DNA of 64,000 bases. Origin: CBDDFS01 sp965227255 (lineage in GTDB: Bacteria; Bacteroidota; Bacteroidia; Flavobacteriales_E; Vicingaceae). The translations under genes were made by a program, and so were the position numbers. Under the pieces are notes generated by a model. The model worked only from the letters and a program-made list of their open reading frames with translations, did not search any database and was not told the DNA's origin. How positions within the stretch are numbered: the first letter of the stretch is position 1; each line of letters starts with the position of its first letter. This document shows, in pieces, positions 23,850 through 33,225 of the stretch. The stretch covers positions 248,001 through 312,000 of the forward strand of contig CBDDFS010000001.1 in NCBI GenBank assembly GCA_965227255.1, given 5' to 3'.

Positions 23850-24948
23850 ATTGTCTGAAAAGGAAATAGATTTCATCTCTGAGGATCTAAGGTCGAGAGG
23901 CATTCAGAATGAAGATCTGCGAGACAATCTGCTGGATCATATCTGTGTGATCCTTGAAAATGAATGCACGGAAGAAACAAATCTCAGGGAGAAATATGAC
24001 GAAGTGCTCTCCAGATTTTACAAGGAGGAGCTTTCGGAAATTCAAACTGAAACAAACAACTTATTACGATTTAAACACTTTTATGCTATGAAAAACACAT
24101 TAAAAATCGCCGGCCTTGCGACTGCTGTTTTTACAGTTCTCGGAGCCATACTCAAAACCTTTCACTTGCCCGGAGCGGGAATCAGTATTGTGCTGGGAGG
24201 ATTCTTTTTGAGCTTTATCTTTCTTCCTTTATTGATCATTGTGAAGTTCAGGGATGAGGATTCAAAAACCGACAAGGCCGTTTTTGGCTTTGGTCTTATC
24301 GTAGGTATTATTCTGTCCGTGGGTTTGATCTTTAAACTCATGCACTGGCCAACAGCCAACATTCTTATGATCAGTTCAACGGTCATTTTCACATTCGTTT
24401 ATGTCCCACTATATTTCATAACACGATTCAACAGGCCTGAAATAAGATTCAATACCATCGTGAATTCAGTATTGATGTTCGCCTGCGGTGGAATATTCTT
24501 TTCATTGTTCGATCTAAGCTATAGCAATTCGTACTCTAAACAAATCTCAGAAAACCATCGTTTTATCCATGATAATGCTTTGAGGCTATTTGATTCAAAT
24601 GATCGCTTGATCAATACTACAACATCTGACAAAGCACAGCAATTGCACGAAAATTCAATTAGACTGAATGAGCAATTGGAAAAAGTGGCGGCCAAAATGG
24701 TGGAGACTAAATCAACCAAGAATGTGCAGCAAGAATCACTTGAGCTCAAAAAGATTGTTGAAGAGTATAATGTCCTGATTAAGAATATTGGTTTCGAGGA
24801 GCTCAAAGTCATAGAATATGAGGGATTAGATGTAATAGATCGAATAAATTTCAAATTGGCTCTGAACACACTTGCGAGAATTCAACAGCAAATGGCCATC
24901 AATGAAAACTGCTTTCTGACTTCTTCATTTGCATCGAATCTGAATTAG
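23842..24948 (+). CDS. PadR-linked membrane protein with HAAS-like N terminus and two GldL-like hairpins
   Basis: A 368-residue protein starting at the ATG overlapping the PadR stop (ATGCGTGA). Residues 1-75 are a soluble helical region (EKEIDFISEDLRSRGI...LRDNLLDHICVILE) like the HAAS domains found next to PadR. Then come two tandem membrane hairpins, each built as G-x-x-x-K-x-x-H-x-P-x-A: GAILKTFHLPGAG (about 101) and GLIFKLMHWPTAN (about 167). This is the signature of GldL, the proton-channel motor subunit of gliding/T9SS. A further hydrophobic segment (about 208-225) and a long soluble tail with coiled-coil character (about 235-330) follow. I infer a membrane sensor or structural protein under PadR control; no published function is known to me. 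Confidence 0.65.
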   Translation: MRELSEKEIDFISEDLRSRGIQNEDLRDNLLDHICVILENECTEETNLREKYDEVLSRFYKEELSEIQTETNNLLRFKHFYAMKNTLKIAGLATAVFTVLGAILKTFHLPGAGISIVLGGFFLSFIFLPLLIIVKFRDEDSKTDKAVFGFGLIVGIILSVGLIFKLMHWPTANILMISSTVIFTFVYVPLYFITRFNRPEIRFNTIVNSVLMFACGGIFFSLFDLSYSNSYSKQISENHRFIHDNALRLFDSNDRLINTTTSDKAQQLHENSIRLNEQLEKVAAKMVETKSTKNVQQESLELKKIVEEYNVLIKNIGFEELKVIEYEGLDVIDRINFKLALNTLARIQQQMAINENCFLTSSFASNLN

Positions 24949-25035
24949 AGATTTTAAGCCTGATGTCTGGATATTTGACCACAAAATATAATTGACGAAA
25001 GAGTTTTATTTTAGGACAAGAAAATCCAGGCTTTC

Positions 25036-26925
25036 TTGATCACTTTTCCCATATATTTTATTCTTCTTTTGGTTCTATTCCTGGTTGGAAGCCTTTTGAA
25101 TTCCGGCCTGGGAATCAAGACTTCCATTTTCTCCAACCTATTGTCGGCACTGGTGTTTTTGACTGTTCTGACAGCTCTGATCATTACCAATTTCACAAGC
25201 ATCTTTTCAGGATTGGTGCTGGTTCTTTTATATCTGTTTTTTCAAAATAAATTACATTTCAACAGGCCGAAAATAGCTTTGTCGAAATATGAAAAAGCGG
25301 ACATCACAAAAGCACTGGCATTCTCAATAAGTTTCTTTTTTGTCTTTTATTTTCTCGGCGGCAGAGTGGGCTCAGGACAAAGTTTGCATCATGACTTCCT
25401 CTATTACATCGATGTTTCATGGCACATAGAAAAAACAGGAATCGAAGGATTGGTCACAAATCCTGTCGATGAAAGCCAGTCTTTCCCAAGTGGGTACCAT
25501 TACTTCATCCCCTGGCTCCTGGTCTTTATTGAAAGATTCACATTTGGCGAATTATTATCCTACGAATTACTCTTACACGTCATTTTTCCTTCACTGACGA
25601 GCATTGCTTTTCTTGGTGTTGTTGAACTGCTGCGAAGTTTGAATTACAGCAATAACTGGAAAACCTGGTTTGTCTCCATCATCCCACTTTTAACTTTTGG
25701 TGTTTTCTTTAATTTCTACCGGGACTTCCCGATTCTTCATTATGGAGACAGATTTATTTATGGAGTATTCAATTCGTACTGGAGTGGTAAAATTCTTGTC
25801 AGTCTGCTAATTATTATGCCTCTTTTCCGAAAGATCATAGAAAAAGACAGTTCATCCGCCCTGGCATTGATGTCATTATTATGCTTCCTTTCCCTAGTGC
25901 ACCTACCTGTTTCTCTAATCATGATGACCCTGGTCATCATATATGATTTCAGTAGAAAGAAAGTATATAAAAGCTTGTTTATCAACACTTTATTTCTTCT
26001 GACCCTGACCATATTCTTCCAACTTTTCTATCGTGGGAAGGAATTCATTCCAATGCCAGGTCTGACCGAAAACCTAAACACTTTCTTCTCAAATTTCAGA
26101 ACATCCATCATCCTCATGGCGGAAAATCTGATTCAGGTTTTAGGGATTTTTACACCGGCCATTCTTCTCATACTTATCAGAGGAAGGAGATTATCACACG
26201 TAAAGAGTCTAAAAGAGCTTTTCTTTTTCATTCTTATCCTGGTTGTATGCTCGTCAGGTATATGGATCTTGTTTCGTGAGAATTTCGGCTCTTCCGAATT
26301 CTTCAAACTTGTTGGAAGTACATGGATTAATTCATTCATTGGACTTGTCCTGGCCATCACCCTCCTTGAACTATTACAAGAGGGAAAAACAAACAGAGGA
26401 TCTGAGATTTTAGTAGGAGCAATAGTAATATTCATACTAGCCTTCAGACATGTTGACTCCCGCATCGGGGAATCATATTCTACCGCTTTTTTTGAAGAAA
26501 TACAAAAGGAAGATTTCAATAATGAGATCATCCTGACATTCGAATCGGAAAAGAACAAATTTTTGAATTTACCCGGACAATTCAATCCATTTGTGCATTA
26601 TGATTTTGATGTGATTTACCAACAAGCAGATGGTTTCAGTATCATATCAGGCTCAAATATTTTCAGTAAAAAGTTTAAGTCTTATTTGAAAGATCCATTA
26701 GCAAGTTCAATGCTTGTTCAGGATCCATTGTACCAATATGCTCTAGATAAAGAAGGTGAAAACAGCATGGAAATTCTCCTTCAATTTATCGAAGAATATC
26801 AAATTCGATATCTGATCTTTGATGAAGAATATGATATCCCTGAAAATCTTTTGTCAGGTTCAGAATTGAGAACGGACGCACTGAATGGTCAAAAACTCTT
26901 GATTCGGAATATCAGCGGGATCTGA
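25036..26925 (+). CDS. GT-C-like polytopic membrane protein
   Basis: A 629-residue protein with about 11-13 membrane helices and a soluble C-terminal domain of about 130 residues. A loop after helix 4 contains SLHHDFLYYIDVSWHIEK, with the Asp/His arrangement often found in the first extracytoplasmic loop of GT-C glycosyltransferases; this likeness is only suggestive. No ATG exists in frame: the frame opens at a TAG (25012-25014), then DKKIQAF and TTG at 25036, which is used here. Its 3' end overlaps the convergent GT2 gene by 14 bp. A role in polysaccharide or glycolipid assembly is inferred from architecture and from the two sugar-related genes opposite. Confidence 0.6.
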   Translation: MITFPIYFILLLVLFLVGSLLNSGLGIKTSIFSNLLSALVFLTVLTALIITNFTSIFSGLVLVLLYLFFQNKLHFNRPKIALSKYEKADITKALAFSISFFFVFYFLGGRVGSGQSLHHDFLYYIDVSWHIEKTGIEGLVTNPVDESQSFPSGYHYFIPWLLVFIERFTFGELLSYELLLHVIFPSLTSIAFLGVVELLRSLNYSNNWKTWFVSIIPLLTFGVFFNFYRDFPILHYGDRFIYGVFNSYWSGKILVSLLIIMPLFRKIIEKDSSSALALMSLLCFLSLVHLPVSLIMMTLVIIYDFSRKKVYKSLFINTLFLLTLTIFFQLFYRGKEFIPMPGLTENLNTFFSNFRTSIILMAENLIQVLGIFTPAILLILIRGRRLSHVKSLKELFFFILILVVCSSGIWILFRENFGSSEFFKLVGSTWINSFIGLVLAITLLELLQEGKTNRGSEILVGAIVIFILAFRHVDSRIGESYSTAFFEEIQKEDFNNEIILTFESEKNKFLNLPGQFNPFVHYDFDVIYQQADGFSIISGSNIFSKKFKSYLKDPLASSMLVQDPLYQYALDKEGENSMEILLQFIEEYQIRYLIFDEEYDIPENLLSGSELRTDALNGQKLLIRNISGI

Positions 26926-27631
26926 AAAAATAACGGAAGTATTCCATCATGGTCTTTCGAATCTTCATTTTCGATTTTCCTTTTCTCCTCAGTGTCATCA
27001 AAGTAATAGGCACTTCAATTACACTTGCCTTGCTCTTGACCGCGCTTCTCAATATATCCAGCTTACAGATAAATCCTGTCTCTCTTGTCACCTCTCCCCC
27101 ATTGACTTCCTGAATTTTTCGCAAGGTTCCTGCTTTATAAACACGGTAGAATGATGTGTATGTATTGACCCGAATTCCATATACAAATTTGATCATAGAA
27201 TTGGCTGTGGTGGACAAGAACATTCGGAACCAGCTTGTTTTTTCGAATCCACCACCCTGAGCATAAACCGAGGCAAGAACGAGATCGAAATTCAAATCGG
27301 AAATTGATAACATTTTATCGAGCACATCCACGTCGCTGGTTGCGTCGGCCTCCATGGTTACGATCTTTGTTTCATTATCGGTAATTTCAGTCAAGATCTT
27401 CTTAAAACCTTCGTTGAAAGCAGCTCCCGGACCTCTATTCTCCGAAAAAGAGAGTACATCCACATTGAGATCCGTAAAATACTTTTTGATTCCTTCCACG
27501 GTACCGTCTTTAGAACCATCATCTACAAAAAGGATCTTTATTTGATGACGAGCAGCAATTTTCGAGATGTCTGAATACAGAGTCTCTATATTCGGTTCTT
27601 CATTGAATACGGGAAGAAGCAGGTAGATCAT
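26912..27631 (-). CDS. Family 2 glycosyltransferase, polyprenyl-phosphate type
   Basis: A 239-residue GT2 enzyme resembling dolichol-phosphate mannose synthase. I take the ATG at 27631 because it overlaps the epimerase stop as ATGA and gives MIYLLLPVFNEEPN, the usual GT2 N terminus. Motifs: FVDDGSKDGT (about 35-44) and the metal-binding EADATSD (about 94-100, usually MDADLSH). The acceptor region is near NTYTSFYRVYK, and the C terminus has RRKGKSKMK. No C-terminal membrane helices are present. Such enzymes make polyprenyl-phosphate-hexose, used by GT-C transferases. Substrate unknown; translational coupling to the epimerase suggests that it consumes that enzyme's product. Confidence 0.8.
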   Translation of the reverse strand: MIYLLLPVFNEEPNIETLYSDISKIAARHQIKILFVDDGSKDGTVEGIKKYFTDLNVDVLSFSENRGPGAAFNEGFKKILTEITDNETKIVTMEADATSDVDVLDKMLSISDLNFDLVLASVYAQGGGFEKTSWFRMFLSTTANSMIKFVYGIRVNTYTSFYRVYKAGTLRKIQEVNGGEVTRETGFICKLDILRSAVKSKASVIEVPITLMTLRRKGKSKMKIRKTMMEYFRYFFRSR

Positions 27632-28590
27632 AACGTCCTTTGCCAGTCGATGGTTTTCTTCAATCCCTCCTCCAGACTCCAATTTGGCTTAAAGTTAAGT
27701 AGCTCTGAGATCTTATCAATATTCGGCAATCTTCGCCGAACGTCTTCGTACTTACCAAAACTCGAATAAGGAATATATTCAAGTTTTATTTCTTCATCAG
27801 GGTTGATGAGCTTCCAGATCAATTTCGCCAGGTCCTGAATACTTATCTCTGAATCCGGATTTCCGGCAATGTTGAATATCTCATTCTCGGATTTGGGATG
27901 AAAAATACATTTCATAATGCCTTGAACGGTATCCTCTACATAGGTAAATGTTCTGCTTTGCAATCCATCACCATGTATTTCAAAACTTTCCTTTTTGAAT
28001 GCCTTGTCGATAAAAACCGATTGTGGTCCACCCCACCAAGTAGTATTCTGATTTGGTCCGTAAGAACCAAAGAATCGCATTATGCTGTACTTGAGACCAT
28101 TCTGCTCAGCGTTGGCTATAATGTAGTGCTCGCTATGAATCTTGGAAGCCGCATAGGCCCATCTTTTGATATTCGTGGGTCCGAGCACCAGGTCTGATTC
28201 CTCAGAGAATGGATACTCCGTATTCTTTCCATAAACATCGGATGTTGAAGCAAAGACAAGTTTCGCGGATTTTTCCAGCGCAAGACGGACCACATTTTTC
28301 GTCATTATGCTATTGTCATTGATCGTGCGGAAAGAATTATCGTATCGTGGAATTTTCTGTGAAGCAAGATGTACAATGTAGTCACAATCGATATTTTCAA
28401 TTACAGAGAAATCATTCAGATCACCTTCCAGGAAAGAATAGCTGCCATGATTTTTGAAAGCAGAAATGTTTGACTCATTACCATAGGAGAAATTATCAAT
28501 GGCCAAGACTTCGTGACCTTCGTGCAATAGCTTTTCCGACAAATTGGAACCAATGAAACCGGCCCCTCCGGCCACCAAAACTTTACTCAC
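27628..28590 (-). CDS. NAD-dependent sugar epimerase/dehydratase
   Basis: A 320-residue extended short-chain dehydrogenase acting on nucleotide sugars. The Rossmann motif is GGAGFIGSNL at 8-17. The catalytic triad has the serine in FASTSDVYG (about 113-121) and YAASK with Tyr/Lys near 145-149. The overall pattern resembles UDP-glucose 4-epimerase and related UDP-hexose epimerases, but substrate cannot be fixed. It is first in a two-gene operon with the GT2 enzyme (ATGA overlap), suggesting a nucleotide sugar made for transfer to a polyprenyl carrier. Confidence 0.85.
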   Translation of the reverse strand: MSKVLVAGGAGFIGSNLSEKLLHEGHEVLAIDNFSYGNESNISAFKNHGSYSFLEGDLNDFSVIENIDCDYIVHLASQKIPRYDNSFRTINDNSIMTKNVVRLALEKSAKLVFASTSDVYGKNTEYPFSEESDLVLGPTNIKRWAYAASKIHSEHYIIANAEQNGLKYSIMRFFGSYGPNQNTTWWGGPQSVFIDKAFKKESFEIHGDGLQSRTFTYVEDTVQGIMKCIFHPKSENEIFNIAGNPDSEISIQDLAKLIWKLINPDEEIKLEYIPYSSFGKYEDVRRRLPNIDKISELLNFKPNWSLEEGLKKTIDWQRTL

Positions 28591-28615
28591 TGAAAATTGA
28601 TTTGATTCTTGCTTG

Positions 28616-28623
28616 CAAAGCTA
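28616..28623 (-). promoter_or_regulatory. -7 element of the epimerase-GT2 operon
   Basis: The reverse strand reads TAGCTTTG, matching TAnnTTTG, 25 nt before the ATG at 28590. Confidence 0.5.
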
Positions 28624-28736
28624 TCAGAAAGATTATATGAAGAAGACTTGACTAAAGATTATTTCAATGAATCATTATGAATGGAGTAATCATAATGTTT
28701 TATTCGCCTAAAGGAATCAAGAACATGCTCATAAAA

Positions 28737-29672
28737 TTAATCGGAGCAAGAATATTTGTAAGAATGAACCAATGGACCCATATAGTGTGTTTGATATTTA
28801 AATTCGATTAGATGACCATGGTCATCATATACATAGTCGTATTTTCTGATGAATGAATCCGAATGAGTCGAGTTTTCATAAAAAATTTCACGGCCTTCTG
28901 AATCATAGTCCCACTTGGTCTCATTCATGTAAGCATTGGGGAAATCTTCCCAAATAAAAGATGTCATATTCTTTTGAGCATCATATTTATAATGTTCGCG
29001 ACCCGTTCTTAACGTATCACTTAATGGTCCTGATTTTGCCTTTGCGGTATATATATTACATGATAAAATTTCGTCATTATTATTGAAAGTAAAGTCCTTT
29101 CTTAATTTATAGGAAATACCATCATATTGATCATCCTCATAACTGCCTATTCTTATATCCTCATGCTTATTCACCCTCCCGTAGTTATCATAAGCCCATT
29201 GTTCGGTATATATGGAGACTCCGCTTCCGCTCGGATATCTTGAAATTTGTGAGGTGATACCGTGTTTTCCATAAGTGCTCTGGGTTTCCTCATAGGCGAA
29301 TCCGTCAGCAGATACTCCTATCTCAAAAATTATATTACCCTGACCATCATATTGGAAAATCGTTTTACCCTTAAATTCATCACTGTAAAATCTCTCCTCT
29401 CTTATGAGATGATCTTTTTGATCATAGTATTTCTTAGTGATATAAACTATTTCCACGCTATGACTGTAAGTCCTTATTTCGGATTCAAGACCTTGTTCGT
29501 TATAATAATAGAATGTTGAATCAGCAAATCCTTGTGGCCAGGTAATAATTTCTGATTTCAAATGACAATCTGAATCCTTTTTCCTAGGTTCAATAGTTTC
29601 ATGTTCACAACTGACCATGAAAAAGGTCAAAAAAGAAAGTAGAAAAATTCGATTTACTAATCCAATCATCAT
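28737..29672 (-). CDS. YD-repeat-like lipoprotein
   Basis: A 311-residue lipoprotein: the signal peptide ends in the lipobox MVSC (Cys about 22). The mature part is an array of RHS/YD-like repeats, seen as YYYNEQGLESEI, KKYYDQKDHLIRE, FQYDGQGNIIFE, WAYDNYGRVNK, YKYDAQKNMTSF, WDYDSEGREIFY and YVYDDHGHLIEF. These form a beta-sheet spiral. No toxin domain or RHS core cleavage motif is present, so this is a surface lipoprotein, not a full RHS toxin. It is transcribed alone with about 150-180 bp free on each side. Confidence 0.75.
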   Translation of the reverse strand: MMIGLVNRIFLLSFLTFFMVSCEHETIEPRKKDSDCHLKSEIITWPQGFADSTFYYYNEQGLESEIRTYSHSVEIVYITKKYYDQKDHLIREERFYSDEFKGKTIFQYDGQGNIIFEIGVSADGFAYEETQSTYGKHGITSQISRYPSGSGVSIYTEQWAYDNYGRVNKHEDIRIGSYEDDQYDGISYKLRKDFTFNNNDEILSCNIYTAKAKSGPLSDTLRTGREHYKYDAQKNMTSFIWEDFPNAYMNETKWDYDSEGREIFYENSTHSDSFIRKYDYVYDDHGHLIEFKYQTHYMGPLVHSYKYSCSD

Positions 29673-29850
29673 CTCTCAGATTGCTATAGAAGTTTGAATT
29701 TATAAAAAACTACATTGAATGCAGCCGAGATGAGGTAATCACATCAGAAGAAATCAATTATTATTGAATTGCTAACAGGGCGTCTATATACCCATTTTAC
29801 TTATGACATTGAGAGTCACAGTGTAAGAGAAAGTGAAAAGTTGAGGTAGC

Positions 29851-30276
29851 TTATTTAATTCTAATCCATTTTATGGATTGAGCTTCTCCTATTCTCTGAA
29901 CCATCATAGAATCTTTTTGGAAATCCTGTATAATATTCTTTTCAATTGCACGATCTGTTCTGGTAATCAGGGTATCACCATTCAATTCCCAATTCCCTTC
30001 TTTTACAACCCTGTCTTCCCCAATAATAGTGCTGAATTCAAGACTACCATCTTTATTTAAAACCATGGTATTATCAAGATCATTGAACATGTCTTCAAGC
30101 ATTGTTATGACACTGTCTGGCACCTCCCGGCCATCTTGATTGATCATTTTTTCATTAGAAGGGTTGAAATCAAATATCATTTTCCAGGATCCCACCACTT
30201 GACTCCTTTCTATGTTCTGAGAATGCAAAAGAGTGCAAAAGGCCGACAAAATCATAGTAAAAATCAGGTGCTTCAT
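29851..30276 (-). CDS. Exported lipocalin-like protein
   Basis: A 141-residue protein with a signal peptide (MILSAFCTLLHSQ). The mature start has VVGSWKMIFDF, the G-x-W lead of lipocalin-like beta barrels, followed by alternating strands (TMVLNKDGSLEFSTII, KEGNWELNGDTLITR) that match the small bacterial lipocalin-like/DUF4488-type proteins. Ligand unknown. It follows mscS by 9 nt and is probably the last gene of the dnaG-mscS operon. Confidence 0.65.
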   Translation of the reverse strand: MKHLIFTMILSAFCTLLHSQNIERSQVVGSWKMIFDFNPSNEKMINQDGREVPDSVITMLEDMFNDLDNTMVLNKDGSLEFSTIIGEDRVVKEGNWELNGDTLITRTDRAIEKNIIQDFQKDSMMVQRIGEAQSIKWIRIK

Positions 30277-30285
30277 TGCAAAATC

Positions 30286-31149
30286 CTAAAAACCAATCGG
30301 GTCATTGTCCGATCGGCCTTTCCCTGACTTAAGATGAATATCCAATTGAGGAAAGGCAATGGTCACGCCGTGATCTCGGAATTCCTGATCGATGGCAAAG
30401 CGAAGTTCACTTTTGATATTTTCTACTCTCCACGTTCTTTCACTCCAGAAATAGAGTTGAAATTCAAGAGATGAATTTCCAAAGTTGTTGAAGCGAGCAA
30501 AACTCTTGGGGCGCTTGGCCACCAACTCATTTTCCTCGGCACATTTTACCAATAACTTCTCTACCAATCTAACATCTGAACCATAAGCAACACCAACATC
30601 GATTTTAAAACGTGTAAGCTTATTGCTATTACTCCAGTTGATGACATTCTGGTTTATGAATGCACCATTAGGCACGATGATCATAATTCCATCCCGGGTT
30701 CTGACCTTCGACGTCCTGATATTGATCTCCTTCACAATGCCCACCAGATTGTTGATCTCTATTACATCTCCAACCTTGATACTCCCTTCAAAAAGGATGA
30801 TAATTCCTGAGATAAGATCTTTGAAAATGTCTTGTAAACCAAGTCCGATACCAACCAATAAGGCCGCAGAACCGGCAAGTAAAAGAGATATATCGAATCC
30901 CAAACTTTCAAGACCTAAAACGATGGCAAGTACATACAAGAAGTACTTGATGAGCTTGATGATGGCAAACTTCTTTCCTTCATCCAGATCGTACTTTTCA
31001 GCTCGTCTTTGAATGACGTGCTCGATGCTTCGGGTAATGAGTCGGACAGCCAATAGGATAATGGCCAGAATAAGAACATCGAACAAAGTAACGACGTGAC
31101 CAGATATTTCGAGGATTTTGTATTCCAATATGTTATTCAACCATTCCAT
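30286..31149 (-). CDS. MscS-family mechanosensitive channel
   Basis: A 287-residue small-conductance channel that vents solutes on osmotic downshock. Three N-terminal membrane helices are followed by the pore-lining TM3 region with Gly/Ala spacing (SLLLAGSAALLVGIGLGLQDIFKDLISGIIILFEG), then the beta domain (IKVGDVIEI, GIVKEINIRTSKVRTRDGIMIIVPNG, FINQNVINWS) and the alpha/beta C-terminal domain. Length equals E. coli MscS (286). The start shares a base with the dnaG stop (TGATG). Confidence 0.93.
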   Translation of the reverse strand: MEWLNNILEYKILEISGHVVTLFDVLILAIILLAVRLITRSIEHVIQRRAEKYDLDEGKKFAIIKLIKYFLYVLAIVLGLESLGFDISLLLAGSAALLVGIGLGLQDIFKDLISGIIILFEGSIKVGDVIEINNLVGIVKEINIRTSKVRTRDGIMIIVPNGAFINQNVINWSNSNKLTRFKIDVGVAYGSDVRLVEKLLVKCAEENELVAKRPKSFARFNNFGNSSLEFQLYFWSERTWRVENIKSELRFAIDQEFRDHGVTIAFPQLDIHLKSGKGRSDNDPIGF

Positions 31150-33095
31150 CAGCTAATCGTCATACCCAGTTTTTCAGCAAAAGCTTTCTTTGCATTGCTC
31201 AATGCCTTTTGCTGTTTCATTAACTTGATCATTTCTTCTTCATTGGCATCCTTCATCCTTTCTTCAAAGTCTATCAGCCTTCTCATGATCTCAGCCAGTT
31301 TCATGGCATACATATCCCGATTGATATGATCGAGCAGATTTTCCTTTTCCCCCGGTGTTTCAATGAAGTACTTCTTCATCCAGTTCTCACTGAGTTCATA
31401 CTTGCTCGAGACCAAATTGATATAGACTTCTTTTTCTTCTTCGTTTAAGGCAGTCAACATATCCTTCTCATCAATTGACTCTCTGTTCAACACCCTTTGA
31501 CGATAATAGTCGTAGATCTTCTTCAGGTGAATATTATTAAAACCAATGCCATCTTTTTCAAGCTCACGAACAATGTATTCCGGAACACTGACTTCAAATT
31601 CTTTGGCATTTCCAGATGTATCAAAACCCTTAACCTTCAGCAATTCATCAGGGTATCTCAGGAGGAAACCAACAAGTTTTTCCTCTTTCTTTTCAGATGT
31701 GAGTCGCTCTATCTGCTCCGCGGTCTGATTATGGGCAATATCTTTTAGCTCAGGCTCAGGTAAGATATCTTTTGCACCCAGTTCTCCTTTAAGGATTTTC
31801 TTTCTTATGCGATTGAGTTCAAAAATGGCCGACTTCTCCTCCACTTCTGTTTTCTGAGCAAAGTCTTTGATAAACAGACTTCTCAGTAGATGATCCGGAA
31901 TCTTGGCAATATTCTCAATGATGAGCTTCATGAGTTTTGCCTTTTCCACAGGATCATTTTTCCACTCTCCCTTTCTGCTATTAAGGAAGAATGTAATGAA
32001 GTCCATTTTATTCTCTTTGAGATAGGTCTTCAGTTCTTCATCACTGTGTTCCTTACTGTAGGAATCAGGATCCTGACCTTCCGGAAACAACACAACATTG
32101 GCATTCATACCGGCCTGCAGTAACATTCCAATGGCTCTTTCCGTAGCTTTCAATCCCGCATCATCGCCATCGAATAATAAGACGGCATTTGTGGTGTATC
32201 TCCTTAATAGTTTGATCTGATCATCGGTCAGAGAAGTGCCAAGAGGTGCAGCCGAATTCGTGATGCCCGACTGGAATAGTGAGACCACATCAGTATATCC
32301 TTCCACAAGGTAACACTCGTCTTCCTTGACTACGTCTCTTTTCGTAAAATATAGTCCGTATAATTCCCGACTTTTATTGTAGATCTCCGACTCAGGAGAA
32401 TTCACATACTTGGCGATCTTTTTGTCGGATTTCAATGTTCGTCCACCGAATCCAATAACCCTGCCAGATAGGTTGTGAATTGGAAACATAACCCGACCCC
32501 AGAATCGATCACGAAACTTACCCTCTTTATTGATACTCAATCCGGTCTTCTCAAGGTATTCACCTTCGTAACCTTTCTCCAGTGCCTTCTTGGAAAAGGA
32601 ATCCATACCTTCCGGATTGTATCCCAGCTGGAATTGTTTTATAGTTTTTTCGTCAAAACCCCGTCCCATAAAATAAGAAAGTCCAATGGCCCTTCCCCTT
32701 TCATCTTCCCATAAGAATTTCGAAAATTCTTCGGCGGCAAAAGCATTCACCAGATACATGCTCTCCCTCAGATTCTTTGCCTCTTTGTCTTCTTCCTTGA
32801 CATAGTCCTCCTCAATTTCAACACCGTACTTACCAGCAAGGAATCTGAGTGCTTCCGGATAAGTGAGTTGGTCGTGCTCCATGACAAATTTCACCACATC
32901 TCCGGCCTTACCACAGCCAAAGCACTTGTAAATTCCTTTTGCTTTGGACACAGTGAAAGAAGGCGTTTTTTCGTTGTGAAAAGGACACAAGCCAATGAGA
33001 TTTGAACCCCGATTTTTCAGTGTGACAAATTCGGATATAACCTCCTCAATATGAGCGGCATCCATTATGTTCCGTATGGTATCCTGAGTGATCAA
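31149..33095 (-). CDS. dnaG: DNA primase
   Basis: A 648-residue primase that makes RNA primers at the replication fork. The zinc ribbon is CPFHNEKTPSF...YKCFGCGKAGD (about 37-65). The TOPRIM core shows LVEGYTDVVSLFQ (about 260) and LLFDGDDAGLKA (about 305), with the catalytic acidic residues. The C-terminal part is the helicase-binding domain. The start is TTG at 33095: the resulting MITQDTIRNIMDAAHIEEVI matches the conserved N terminus of Bacteroidota DnaG, whereas the first ATG would remove it. It is coupled to mscS downstream. Confidence 0.95.
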   Translation of the reverse strand: MITQDTIRNIMDAAHIEEVISEFVTLKNRGSNLIGLCPFHNEKTPSFTVSKAKGIYKCFGCGKAGDVVKFVMEHDQLTYPEALRFLAGKYGVEIEEDYVKEEDKEAKNLRESMYLVNAFAAEEFSKFLWEDERGRAIGLSYFMGRGFDEKTIKQFQLGYNPEGMDSFSKKALEKGYEGEYLEKTGLSINKEGKFRDRFWGRVMFPIHNLSGRVIGFGGRTLKSDKKIAKYVNSPESEIYNKSRELYGLYFTKRDVVKEDECYLVEGYTDVVSLFQSGITNSAAPLGTSLTDDQIKLLRRYTTNAVLLFDGDDAGLKATERAIGMLLQAGMNANVVLFPEGQDPDSYSKEHSDEELKTYLKENKMDFITFFLNSRKGEWKNDPVEKAKLMKLIIENIAKIPDHLLRSLFIKDFAQKTEVEEKSAIFELNRIRKKILKGELGAKDILPEPELKDIAHNQTAEQIERLTSEKKEEKLVGFLLRYPDELLKVKGFDTSGNAKEFEVSVPEYIVRELEKDGIGFNNIHLKKIYDYYRQRVLNRESIDEKDMLTALNEEEKEVYINLVSSKYELSENWMKKYFIETPGEKENLLDHINRDMYAMKLAEIMRRLIDFEERMKDANEEEMIKLMKQQKALSNAKKAFAEKLGMTIS

Positions 33096-33225
33096 TTCCG
33101 TGAAAAAAGAGAATGACTAAAAATAGCTAATTCTAGGCTAGAGGGCTACTTCGAACGACACAGTTATCAATAACCAGAAAGAATTTTATGAACAAATTGT
33201 TTATAACACAGGATAAAGTGTGGTC

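Noticed and set aside
28737..29672. YD-repeat lipoprotein considered as an RHS toxin with immunity gene
   Set aside because: Only short repeats are present, with no RHS core cleavage motif, no C-terminal toxin domain, and no immunity-type neighbour.
33121..33225. AT-rich stretch with TTATCAATA- and TTATAACACA-like words before dnaG, considered as a replication origin
   Set aside because: The words do not match the DnaA box TTATCCACA closely, there is no cluster, and dnaA or dnaN are not adjacent.
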